A stretch of 27,156 bases of DNA. Source: Psilocybe azurescens. Taxonomy: Eukaryota; Basidiomycota; Agaricomycetes; Agaricales; Agrocybaceae. Made by a program: the position numbers and the translations under genes. Location: the NCBI GenBank assembly GCA_023853785.1, contig JAJIRX010001074.1:1-27156 (forward strand), written 5' to 3'. This document shows, piece by piece, positions 10,554-21,494 of this stretch (the first letter of the stretch is position 1; every line of letters starts with the position of its first letter). Under the pieces are notes generated by a model. That model ran no database searches. It was not told the DNA's origin and saw only the letters and a list, made by a program, of their open reading frames with translations.

Positions 10554-12879
10554 ATGGATAAGAATATCTCCCTGGTTGTGCTACTTGCTGTCGGCTGGTT
10601 AACTTTTAAGCTGCTCCCGTTTCGGTCGCCGGGACAAGAACTTACCACCTGGCCCGCCGACCATCCCAATTTTGGGAAATGTACACTTGCTCCCTCGCAA
10701 ATTCCCCTTTCTAAAGTATGCACGACTACCTTGTGCTCTTCACTTCGTTTCTGCTAACGGGATATTCTGAGCACAGGTTCACGGAATGGGCCAAGGAGTA
10801 TGGCGGAATCATCTCGGTACGGATTTCTTTCATCGTAGTTGGGAGTCAATAGACTAACTCGTAAGTGTAGCTCAAAGTGACAAATGGAACTATCGTCGTG
10901 CTCTCAGACATGAGGAGCATTAAAGAGCTCCTTGATGACCGTAGCATTGAGCTGTCGTCCCGTCCTGCCTTTTACGGCTTAAATGTTGTCACTGGGGGGA
11001 AATACTTTGTTACGGCCCCTTCCGGTAAGAACCCGCAATCGTGCCATATACACAGTATGGGGTAAACCTCCACTTACCATTATCCGTACAGAGAGCCATT
11101 TTTGGAAAATAAGCCGTAAAGTGATCCAGCCATTGATGTCTCCTCAAGCTGTCCAGAAATACCTTCCTATCGCGGACGCAGAGACGACGCAGCTCCTCTA
11201 TGATATTTTACATAGCCCCGAGGTAACCAATGTTCCTTCATTCATTGCTTCGATAAGGCTGACGGCACGAAACCTACACCAGGAGTTCTACAACCATATA
11301 TCACGCACAACGCTTTCGTTTATAACTTCCATTGTCTTTGGACAGCCGACACCAAGACACGACTCGCTGGTGGCTATGTTATTCCGAGACTTTATCCTTC
11401 AATTCTTGACAACGTTCTCACCTGAGGCTGCGCCCGTTGACTTTGTTCCGGTTCTAAAGTATATACCGGAGCGCTGGGCGCCTTGGAAAAAGCTCTGGAG
11501 GGAGACGAGAAGGCTGCAACGGTCTTTGTACTTTGGGCTTCTTGACGATGCGGAAAAGAGAGCGAGTAGTGGGATTAAGCAAGACTCATTTGTTGAGAAG
11601 ATTATGGAAAGACAAGCCGAACTCGGATTGGATCGGGAAACCATTGCGTGTGTTCAATTCCTCCATAATCCACCGTTATTGAACCTTTTTTGACCATCTA
11701 TTCTCATCCGCTCCGTTCTTTCCCTTGATAGTTACATCTGCGGGGTTTTGTTGGACGGCGGATCGGAGACATCGGCTTCGCATTTGAAGAACTTGGTGCT
11801 GTGTCTCGTTAAGTCTCCGGCATCTTTGCGAAAAGCGCAGAAGGAAATCGATAGTGTTATTGGGGAAAGAAGAATGCCGGTTCCTAATGATATTCATAAC
11901 TTGCTGTATGTGCAAGCTGTGATTAAAGAGGTTCGATGAGATCCGTTTTCAACCAAATATGACCCGTTATCCTAACGATATTGAAAATTTTTTGCTAGAC
12001 GCACCGTTTAAGACCTGTTGCACCTACCGCCGTTCCACATGCCTCGGTCAATGATTGCGAAGTGAGTTCCCGAGTCGAAGTCATGTTGTCTGCTTTAGAA
12101 TTAACATTGACCATGTTAGTATCGGGGATATACAATTCCAAAGGGAACACCCATTTTCATGAATATATGTAAGTAGTCTCCGACTTTTAACGATAGCCAT
12201 GATCGTGTCGCTTATAGGACAAATTAAAGACGGTGTATTCCATGATCCAAGTGCGTATTGATTCTCCAACACATTCGTATTTATGAACATGGGGATCCAC
12301 AGATATATTTGAACGTCCGGAGGACTTTTGGCCAGAACGCTATCTGTTGACCCCGGATGGAACCAAACCTGAGCTTCCCGAGGGCCTGGGTAACATCCGA
12401 TCTACACTCTCAATTTGGAAGCGGCAAGGTACGTACGACCATAGATTCACATATATCCTTCTCCTCTGTGTCACCATGACGAAATGATGATATTTTGCAA
12501 ATATTCTTCAGAGGCTATGTCCTGGAATGCATCTTGCCAATACAAACTCCGTATGCATTCCATTCTTATAGTCTTTAACGGCTAACTGAGCATGTCTGAC
12601 GTCCTGGTCAGAGTCTTGCTGTTATGCGCCTTCTATGGGCATTCGACTTCGCCCCCATAAATGAATCGGACAAGCAACCACCAACATGGGACATTGAAAA
12701 TGAATATTTTGACGTCAGTCTACTCTCTATAAGTCATACCGACCGCCCTGCTCAATACAGCTACATTGCAGGGCATAACCTTAACCCCTAAGCCTTTCCA
12801 GTGCAAAATTACCCCACGGAGCAAAGAGAAGGTCGAGGTTATCAAAGAATGTTATAAGAGGACTGTAGTACTGGACTAG
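10554..12879 (+). pseudogene. Cytochrome P450 pseudogene, first of a tandem pair
   Basis: Thirteen exons can be laid out by comparison with the gene at 14701: 10554-10715, 10777-10816, 10871-11024, 11092-11222, 11283-11647, 11732-11930, 11999-12061, 12120-12168, 12218-12250, 12303-12428, 12512-12550, 12612-12713 and 12772-12879. P450 landmarks are present: an N-terminal anchor (LVVLLAVGWLTFKLL), C-helix WKISR, I-helix GGSETS, ExxR as ETHR, FWPERY and haem-loop RLCPG. Three lesions are visible. There is one extra base near 10620-10627 in exon 1, which throws the Pro-rich hinge out of frame. The exon 8/9 junction reads TGA where the sister has Trp. One extra base near 12412-12418 lies just before the haem motif. 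The last intron boundary (12714-12771) is uncertain. A monooxygenase in origin, membrane-anchored in the endoplasmic reticulum; now almost certainly non-functional. Confidence 0.88.
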
Positions 12880-14700
12880 CCTCGACATTTGGGAAAGAAC
12901 CTAAGCTGCATCATGGAATTTTGGAGAGATATCTTAAATATAGTGACAGGAGAGTAGATGAGCTAGGTAGAGACATCAAGCAGAGAAGTCGGTTGCCGAC
13001 TGTCGATGATCTCAATATGAGGGAGCTGTAACCTTCGAACCCGCTGACAAATACTTTCAATCTTCGAACAATGGCTAAAATTTGGTACTCGTCGCCCACG
13101 CAATTTGTTCAATTTATTCCTAGATACCTCTCTTTCTCTGTAATTCCATTTAGACGTGTTTTCAAAACGTACAGGTCCTGGTTTGGAGAAGTCTTCCCAT
13201 GTCACACTAGCACCACAAGTCGACTCGTCGCACAATGGATTCTGGGTTCATCTTATTGCTTATAGTAAGCATTTCCTGGTTTTCTTTCTAGCTACATAGA
13301 TGCAAAACAGTAGACATTTTTAAAGAAAACGGACGTGCGCCTTTGTTTACTATAAACAACCAGATATGGTATGCTCCACAGAAACCATGACGCAATGTGT
13401 CGCTCGACCTCATTGCTCCACGTTCCCCCACTTCGCTTGACCTCTGACCTCTTCCTCAATACAGTCCACTATGTCAACGCAATATATTTATTGTTGACCC
13501 TATCAGCAGTGAGGAGCCTACGTAGATGGGCTTGCAGTATAAAAGGCAAAAACATGTTTCTGTGGTACGTTGAATAACATGAATCTCAACTGACTCTTTA
13601 GATGTGTGTATACCAATTCCTGTCGCTGTTGCGATGTGTTTAGAGCGCATACCCCGAATGTGCATGGTAAGAATGAGTTTCTTTTTCTCTTCTGATATAT
13701 AGAACAAGTTGGCCATCGTTGTAGTTATAGGTTATAGTGTACACCCGTAGTACGGCGCACTTACCGTAAATGGTGCCAAATAATGCTGCTCCGCTATGTC
13801 GCCACTCTGCTCCCCAATACTTACCTCACTACCCATCAGTCTACTGTGTGGAATCTAGCTGTCATTGGTCAGCAGATTTAATCTATCAAAATTTTGCATG
13901 TCCCAACTTCATGTAGAGTCCACTTGGGTGGAGCCAAGGAAAAAGCTAAGCTTTTTGCGAATTCCAGATTGAGATGTGAACATTGATGAGACAACTCAAT
14001 GCGGGTGCAACCCGTTTTCAGACAGAATAGGCTGGATCGACACTAACTTTCATGCTGTAAGGGGACACTTACCCGACTTATAATTCTTCATTTCACATAG
14101 TACGTTGACAAACGTACATGAACCTCGGGCAGATTTCTATACCCTCACCAGCGCACTGGGTTTCTGCCACCACGCTAACCAACCGAATCCTGAGACTTCT
14201 GCGTCGTCTTCACTCTCAACTGTAGCCATTGGAATATTGACACTGAACGTCAAAGACAATGACCCCTAATTGGTGAGATAGTTGAAGGCAAGCGGCCATC
14301 GAGACCCCCTTTAACTGACACCAATTGGAGGGTGCGTAATATTCAAAGATACTCAAGTAGCATGCATCGACCAGGCTCCCAGATACTTACCAACGGGAAT
14401 TCCCGTGAACTGCCATAACATGTTCTTTGAACTAGTACATTCAGGACGGCGATCAAGGCTCACGCATTACTTGACTCCCAACGCGAATTACGTTTGTGAT
14501 ATTCCTTCCTACCTCTCTCCCTGTCCACTCCATGCTATTTAAACACGATAAGGACTACGTTTTGGTGGAAAAAGAACACCACTGGTTCATCACGTTAATC
14601 CATCTTGAATTCTTCTCTCTGCGCTCAACGTTGAGCCGCAGGTTGCTACAGGTTGCTACATCTCAAGTCCGCTACGTCTCTAAATACGTCCTCTCGCAAA
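12880..14700. other. Spacer between the two P450 genes
   Basis: Apart from the transposase relic at 13606-13716, nothing coding is recognised. A perfect 14-bp palindrome, acgggaattcccgt, lies at 14393-14406. The right part should contain the promoter of the second P450; a TATA-like tatttaaa lies near 14535, about 165 bp before its ATG. Confidence 0.5.
13606..13716 (-). pseudogene. Relic N-terminus of a transposase (helix-turn-helix)
   Basis: Reading leftward from the ATG at 13716, the frame begins MANLFYISEEKKKLILTMHI and continues RGMRSKHIATATGIGIHT. This is the arrangement of the N-terminal DNA-binding helix-turn-helix of Tc1/mariner-like DDE transposases in fungi: a short polar start, a long helix, then I-A-x-A-T-G as the turn. 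After about 13606 the frame continues with no transposase character, and no catalytic domain follows. It is a short remnant or an internally deleted element. Family placement rests on pattern recognition of about 38 residues. Confidence 0.5.
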
Positions 14701-16914
14701 ATGGACCCCAGGCTTACCTCACTGGTCGTACTGGGTGTTGCTTGGGTGATGTTTAAGCTACTAAGTACTGGCCGACGAGACAAAAGTCTACCACCTGGCC
14801 CTCCAACCATCCCGCTTTTGGGAAATATACACTTGCTCCCGCTCAAATTCCCTTTCTTGAAGTTCGCCGAACCGCCCTTGCTTCCCTATTTGTCTTTCTC
14901 GCTCATTGTATCATAATGTACCAGGTTCACGGAATGGTCCAAACAGTATGGCGGGATCATGTCGGTACGAGCTTTATTTGTTGCAGGGATGAGTAACTGC
15001 ACTGACGTTGGAAATACTAGTTGAAAGTTGCAAATGAGACAATCATCGTAGTTTCAGATGTGAAAGTCGTGAAGGAGCTCCTTGAGGACCGCAGCAGCGA
15101 GACATCTTCCCGCCCTTTCTTTTACGCTTTAGATGTCGTCTCTGGGGAAACTACTTTGCTTTGGCATCTTCCGGTGAATGCAGTTCTCATATACGCTGGG
15201 TGATATGTATAATGACACTCAAACAGATAGTCACATCTGGAAAACGGGGCGCAAAGCAATACAGCCTTTGTTAGCTCCTCAAGCCATCCAGGGATACATT
15301 CCAATCATGGAGACCGAAACAACACAGCTTCTATACGACACTTTGCACAATCCCGAAGTAGTTTTCTCTATACTATATGATTTTCTTTAAACATCTGATA
15401 CAACCATCACAGGACTTCTGCTCCCATGTCTCTCGCTCTATATTTTCGTTCATAGCTTCCGTTGTTTTCGGAAAGTCAGCACCGAGGCACAACTCGCCAG
15501 AACCCACGCAGTTCCGCGAATACATGCGTCAACTATCGAGGGTGGTATCTCCTGAGGCTGCGCCTGTTGACCTGATCCCTATCCTCATGTACGTTCCAGA
15601 ACGGTGGGCACCCTGGAAGCAGCTTTGGCGAAAGACACGAAAGCTCCAGCGAGCTCTGTACTTTTCCCTATTGGAACACACTGAACAGAGGATCAACAGC
15701 GGCAATAGGAGCAGTAGTTTCATTGAAAATATTCTGGATCGACAATCCGAGCTTGGATTAAATCGAGAAATGACTGCGTACGTTTTCAATCCGAGTCACA
15801 TCTTTTAAATTTAATCACTTTTTGTTGAACCCAGTTACATTGGCGGGATTATGATAGACGGCGGAACTGATACATCTTCAACGCTTATACTATCTTTGGT
15901 CCTCTGTCTCTTGAAGTCTCCTGACGTTCTACAAAAGGCTCAAGATGAAATTGATACTGTTGTCGGCAATAAAAGACTTCCAGTCCCCAGTGATATTAAT
16001 GCTTTACCATATATCCAAGCAATGATAAAAGAGGTTCGTTGAAGATTGATCCGGCGTCTTTTATTATAGTGTTGACAAAAGATATCCACAGACACTTCGT
16101 ATGAGACCTGCTGGCCCCACTGGTATCCCTCATGCCGCAATCAATGATTGTCAAGTGAGTGAATATATTCCAGAAGTCCCTCTTTAGCTTCATCATTCTC
16201 AATGATTCAAGTATCGCGGATATCACATTCCCAAGGGTGCTGCCATTCTCGTCAATATATGTAAGTAACTGAGAGTGATCGATTCATGTTGTGATTTATC
16301 CACAATATCCGAAGGGGCGATAATGCATGATCCAGGTATGTTCTATTCTACGGCAATATTTGGATCCGTAATATTATGAATAAAGATCTCTTCGAACGCC
16401 CGGATGAATTTTGGCCGGAGCGGTACCTATTGACCGCTGATGGGACAAAGCCCGGCCTTGACAAAGACTATACTATCCGTTCCACCTTTCCGTTTGGAAG
16501 TGGGAAGGTACATCTGCTTTTTCCACTCTTTGTACTTCTTCCAATTGAAAATACCCAACTTCTGTAGCGCCTCTGCCCCGGAATGCACCTGGGCACTACG
16601 AATACGGTATGGGTCAGTCTTGTTATCGATGATATCATCCTGACAACAGACAACAGAATCTCATTGTCATGTACCTTATCTGGGCATTCAATTTTGCTCC
16701 TATGGATGGCTCAATACCTCAAACCAAAGAATGGAACATCGCAGATGAATATATCGATGTCAGTAAATTTTATTACATGTTGAGCATGCTACTGAGTACA
16801 GTTAAAGGGCGTAACCCCACACCTAAGGCATTTAAGTGCAAAATTACCCCACGCGACAAAGAGAGGATGGAAGTCATCGATGACTGCTATAAGAGGATAG
16901 TACGTACTGATTAG
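14701..16914 (+). CDS. Cytochrome P450 monooxygenase, second of a tandem pair (one apparent frameshift)
   Basis: Exons: 14701-14861, 14925-14964, 15021-15173, 15227-15357, 15413-15777, 15835-16033, 16092-16154, 16212-16260, 16315-16335, 16386-16507, 16568-16606, 16657-16762 and 16802-16914; about 520 residues, the usual P450 length. Seen: membrane anchor at residues 5-21, hinge LPPGPP at 30-35, C-helix WKTGR, I-helix GGTDTS, ExxR as ETLR, FWPERY, and haem loop FGSGKRLCPG spread over two exons. It is a haem-thiolate oxidase anchored in the ER and needs a reductase partner; the substrate cannot be told. Exon 3 is one base shorter than in the sister: the G run at 15144-15147 is the likely site, and without that base the reading frame is lost. 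This may be a real inactivation or a sequence error. The last intron (16763-16801) is only 39 nt and open in frame. ATG 14701 is chosen because the anchor starts there. The CYP family is not assigned. Confidence 0.85.
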
Positions 16915-19540
16915 CTTCTTCTCTGGCGGGAAAGTCGCAGTCGCACCATAGTAATTGGGGAGCCGTTGATATTCGGAATACGTTCTCTCCCATTTTTATG
17001 TCGTATTGTAGATTGTATTCGAAGGTTCTTCTTGCCTGATCGTTTTTATACGGGCAACCGGAAATTCAAGTGCGAACATGCGAGCCTTGAGTGCACATTT
17101 ACGTGTTAGTTATGCGCTAGGTATGTGCTAGTTGCGCGCTAGCTTGCTCAAGTGCACGCAAGTTGGTAAATACTGTGAAATAGATGATGACTTCGATTTA
17201 CTGTATTAAAGTCATCCAGCGTTTAAAGAACTACTGGCAGTAGCACTGGAGTCCAGTTGTGTCTAGAAAGACAAATATGACTTTGGCCGTGAATTTGAAT
17301 CGCAACTGATAACTATGGAGTGGCTAATGTAATTGCAGAATAATATATTGGGACCTGTATACTATAGCTAGATAGTGACTTTACATTCCCTAACACTATG
17401 TGCATATCTAAAGCTCATGCAGATGCATTCAATTACCCAACAATGACCGCAGGATATGTTTTGATGGCAATACTTGGCATGAGAAATTTTAGAAAACAGT
17501 GGCACCAACGAACGCGAATGGACGAGCATCAAGCTCGATGCATGCATCCTTAAGTCGTGTTCGCTGTCTTTTCCTCTGATCCTCCCTCCCCTCCCTATCT
17601 CCCTTCCGTTCGTCATTATCGGCAGTGGCTCAGTTCACGAGGAGCGGCGTGCACTTGCCTTCCCTATTGGTGTCGAGACCGAAAATGGAGGTCAACGGCG
17701 TGGTCGTGGATGAGAGGACAGGTGGTACAAGGATGGTGTCCGCATGCGAGAGAAGGCTTACGCAGTAGCTGTACCCGATCTGTTAAACAGTGTCAGTGGG
17801 ATGTATGCAGGAGGGTGCGAGGACAGAAATAGACGATGGGGAACATATTGGATTCCATGAACATCGTGGTGGACACAATGAAACTCCTCTGTGTGTGTGG
17901 ATGTGCGAGTTATAACTGAATAGCAATTGGGGATTGAGTGCGACAAGGTGACGTAATGAGAGAAACGAGGGCATGGTATGATAGAGTGGGAGGATTTAGG
18001 GTACTCGTGGATGGGATGCAAAGGAACATGCAAGGATGGAAGGCGAATGGGAATATGAATGGGAAAGGGATGATGAACACAAGGAAAAAGGATAGGGAAT
18101 ACGTACTGCTGCGACTTCCTCAAACCGAATGTCCAACGAATCTGGCCTACAACCATCGAAGTACGGTGACGATGATGAACCACATCGTTGTTTGTTGTGT
18201 AGGGGACATCTACACATGATCAATGGTCTAGACCGTTGTGCCGTCAATATCACTGAGCGAATGTTTTTCCATTCTTTGTTCTCTTCCCTTCACATTCTGC
18301 AAAGCTCCCTTTTACTGGAAAATCCACTTGCATTGTAAATTACACGACCGAATGTCTACTTAAGTCCCTACTCGAGCTAGTCAGGACTCTTAGGAAAACT
18401 TATCTCCTTGTTGTCTCCTCGTTATTGAGGGTAACAACAGATAGAAGATCATTGATCAAGAAGCGATACGGAGATGGTTAATATCTCGCGCAAAGAGCTG
18501 AGCACTTTCCGTCAGGCTAGGATTGAGCGCAGGAGCCATGTGTATTGTTAGCCGTTACCCTGATTGCAGTGTAGTGAGCCCTTTTGCTAATTCATTTGTT
18601 TAGTTATTTGTGCTACTGATTCATCCGCGACATTAGTAGCGTCAGCATCTCACTCTCACTCTCAATCGAATCGGGACCAGATTTTGCACCAGAAGATGGA
18701 ATTCTAATTATGTAGGAATTTCTCGATAAATCGAAATTCTTGGACATTACGCCGAGTTCAAATGCCACATTTCTCTGCTCTGTGTCCTCATTTATTCCAT
18801 GACACCGTACGGCCCCTCTTCCATCTTCAGTGATATCCCTCTCTACATCATCTATCCACGATATGCAACGAGTACCCCTCTACATTTGAATCGGATGGTT
18901 CTGCATAGGTTTTACTGCCTACGATCTCGACCTCTGCTCTCACCATCTTTGTCGTTTGTTCCAGCCCATATATGGGCAAGGGAGTGACAAATTACTTGTT
19001 CAATTGTACATAGGTATCAGACTACCTCTCCATGTGCTCAGAGCGGTTAGCTTATCGTGTCATGGGCGGAGTTCAACGAAGAGCGTACGTCTTCTGTAAG
19101 CATGATTCCACCATTTCACACAAGCTCAATCATCAAACACAACAATAACCACCGTTCACCTTAGCTCCTCCCGAACCAATTGGAAAACACCGGTGTTCTC
19201 ACAGCGCTCCCACCGCATGGACCCTTACACTGAAGGTAAGATACGAGAGTCAGATGAATTTGGATGCGTGAATTTGTTGCTCGATGTGTTATTTTACCGT
19301 ATGCCATCTCAGGAAACTCTGGTAGATGGGTTATACATGGGGAGGGGTGGTGGATGGAGTGTTTGAGAGTGGACGCACTGGATGAGGCCCGAGGCCTGCG
19401 GGGTTATTGTTGACCTGTTTTGTCTAGGTGCAGGTCGCAGAATTGATGGTTTAGTACACAATGGGGCATTCGGAAGCATTCTAGCCCTCATTTAAATGCG
19501 ATATAGAAAGCAGTACTTCTCACTCCCCACATATTCCCTA
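16915..19540. other. Long region without a recognisable gene
   Basis: Both strands were read. The largest open frame, 17758-18183 (minus, 141 codons), is His/Pro/Ser-rich and lacks motifs. The plus strand of 17900-18100 is purine-rich and also gives open frames without character. No transposon ends, tRNA or splice-supported gene was found. A short gene or non-coding RNA here cannot be excluded. Confidence 0.5.
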
Positions 19541-19544
19541 GGAC

Positions 19545-19666
19545 TGGAGGGATTGAGAAAGGGAGTGAAGGGAATAGAGGGAATAGAGGGAATAGAGGGG
19601 ATTGAAGAGGGAATGAAGGAATTGGAGAGGGAATGGAGGGAATGATGGGGAATGAAGGGAATAGAG
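19545..19666 (+). repeat. Purine-rich minisatellite, GGGAATRGA-type units
   Basis: About a dozen imperfect units of gggaatagag / gggaatgaag follow one another with almost no pyrimidine except T on the plus strand. Unit length varies around 9-11 bp. It gives the open minus-strand frame with repeated Ile-Pro-Ser, which is not a gene. Confidence 0.85.
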
Positions 19667-19739
19667 TTATTTATAGCTAATACAGTAATAAAGTGGAATT
19701 CCCACAGCTTGAAGCTGAGTAAAAACAATTTCCCACACC

Positions 19740-20130
19740 TTTAGGCTGAATATAAAAATAGATTTACACAGTTACCACTACTATCATACATCTACTATAC
19801 ACTGCTTATATAATCCTTATATCATACACCTACTGTACACTGCTTATATAATCTACCCTGTATCATTGGATTCCAACTAGAATATTTCAATCTATCAATC
19901 TTAGTGTAAATTCATGAGTGCAATATAATATATTAATAACTATATACTACATTATTATCTACATGTAAAGTCCATTGTAACAAAATAAAATAAAAATAAA
20001 AAACATAACAGAGTAAAAAGATGGGCAGGAGGGTATATACTTGGGTTAAATGAACAAACAAACACATAGATGTAAAAGAAAATGAGAGAACAAAAGAAAA
20101 AAAGTGAAAAAAAATTTAAAAAAAAAGGGT
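19740..20130. other. AT-rich block ending in A-rich tract
   Basis: Strongly AT-rich sequence with runs such as aaaataaaataaaaataaaa (about 19981-20003) and an A-rich stretch at 20090-20128. The composition flips abruptly to GC-rich directly after. No gene is seen. Confidence 0.8.
19782..19857 (+). repeat. 38-bp direct tandem duplication
   Basis: Two adjacent 38-bp copies (19782-19819 and 19820-19857) start tatcataca and contain actgcttatataatc, differing at a few positions. They lie inside the AT-rich block. Confidence 0.85.
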
Positions 20131-21240
20131 GGCGGACGGGTGGTGGTATCGGTCATACATGCCGTCGTTGTGGGCGTGGTAAGCATCCGCCGTACACGCC
20201 GTCGTCCTTGGCGGCCGTTGTGTCCGTTGTGGCCATCGTACTCGTGTCGACATGTCGTCAGCCGCCGCCTTGGCGGCCGTCGGGGTGCCGTACGCCGGTG
20301 GCGTACTCAGTGTTGTGTGTGTCGTCGTCGTGGCCGCCGTGCGTTTCATACGGTCGTACGGTCGCCGTCGTGGCCGCCGTGCGTGGCGCGGTACGCCCCG
20401 TCGTGGTACGCCCCACGTGTCGTCGTCGTGGCCGCTGTGCGTGTCATCGTTGTCGTCTTTGCGGCCGTCGTGGGTACCGTACGTCGGTGGCGTACTCAGT
20501 GTCGTCGTCGTGGCCGCCGTGCGTGGTCGACGTGTCGCGGTACGCGTCCTGCGTGTCGTACGTGTTGTGGTACGCCGCCCCACGGTCGATGTGTCGTCGT
20601 CGTGGCCGCTGTGCATGTCGTCGTTGTCGTCTTTGCGGCCATCGTGGGTGCCGAAATACGTTGGTGGCGTACTCGGTGTCGTTGTCGTGGCCGCCATGCG
20701 TGTCGTACATGTCGTGGTACGCGTCCTGCATCTCGTTGTCGTTGTCCCTACGTGCCGTGTCCGCTTTCGACGTACCGTTGTCGTACTGTACACGTTGCGT
20801 GTGTCGCAGTACGTGCGTACGACGTGTCGCCATCGGTCTGTATGAGAAAGAAAGAGGGGGAGGGTTAGTGGCGGCGGTGGGTGGGGTTCGCGACTTACCT
20901 GGTGTCGCGGCCACGTTCACGTCGCCCTCGTTACCTGCTCGCATCCCCTCCCCCTCGTTCCACCCTCGTTCGGTGTCGTTGTCGTCGTATACGGAGCCGT
21001 CGTCATCGCCGTCGTACCGTGTACGCTGTCTGGAGTCATCGTCATCGTACACGGACCCGTCATCGGTCGGTGGTGCCACGATGCATGTCGGGTCGGGTTG
21101 GCGAGTGCCTGGCTCCGACCGACAACAGCAAGGTGGTGAGGGCATGCACGACGGCCGGCAGCGGGGTGGTGGTGGTTGGAGGAAGAGGTGGGGTGGTTGG
21201 AGTAACCAACGGACCGACGTGGCAACCAAAAGTCATGCAC
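20131..21240. repeat. GC-rich CGT/GTC-repeat block
   Basis: The sequence is built from variants of gtcgtcgtcgtggccgccgt, cggtggcgtactcagtgtc and ggtacgcgtcctgc. Stops are rare in every frame because the composition avoids TA-containing codons, so open frames of 200-400 codons appear on both strands at once (the longest, 20082-21293, 403 codons). Simultaneous openness of overlapping frames and Arg/Val/Cys-only composition argue against coding. 20880-21100 carries a looser version of the same repeats. Confidence 0.8.
20417..20740 (+). repeat. 174-bp tandem repeat within GC-rich block
   Basis: A copy starting at 20417 (gtgtcgtcgtcgtggccgct) is repeated at 20591 with a 174-bp offset and about nine in ten matching bases by eye. 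A more diverged upstream partial copy covers about 20240-20416 (compare ggtggcgtactcagtgt near 20298 and 20486). Confidence 0.8.
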
Positions 21241-21296
21241 GTGACATTATTCACAGTTGCCGAGAATTGCTGAGCAATAACATTAAATTGTAAGTC

Positions 21297-21494
21297 CGTT
21301 TATGGTTCCGTTTTCGGTTCCGTTCCGGGCTATTCTGTTTTGTAAACGGATTCCGTTCAATTCCGCTGCGGAATCCGCCATTCCGCCGGAATTGATATTA
21401 AATAAAATAGCAGGGCCTTGTGCCATATTTTTGCTTTCATTCCGCAGCGGAATAGTGGATTCCGCAGCGGACTCCGGACTCCGGCCGGAATATG
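21297..21494. repeat. Cluster of TTCCG/CGGAA palindromes
   Basis: A 200-bp stretch is packed with ttccg and cggaa words arranged as palindromes: attccgctgcggaat (about 21360), attccgccggaat (about 21379), attccgcagcggaat (about 21439), gattccgcagcgga (about 21459) and tccggccggaat (about 21480). A left part has gttccg spaced by a few bases (21307-21331). It abuts the broken end of the KDZ transposase, so it may be part of the element that truncated it or a regulatory array. Confidence 0.85.

Noticed and set aside
20082..21293. A 403-codon plus-strand open frame with several overlapping long frames on both strands
   Set aside because: All frames are open together because the repeats avoid stop codons, the products are Arg/Val/Cys/Ser low complexity, and 174-bp repeat structure explains the sequence.
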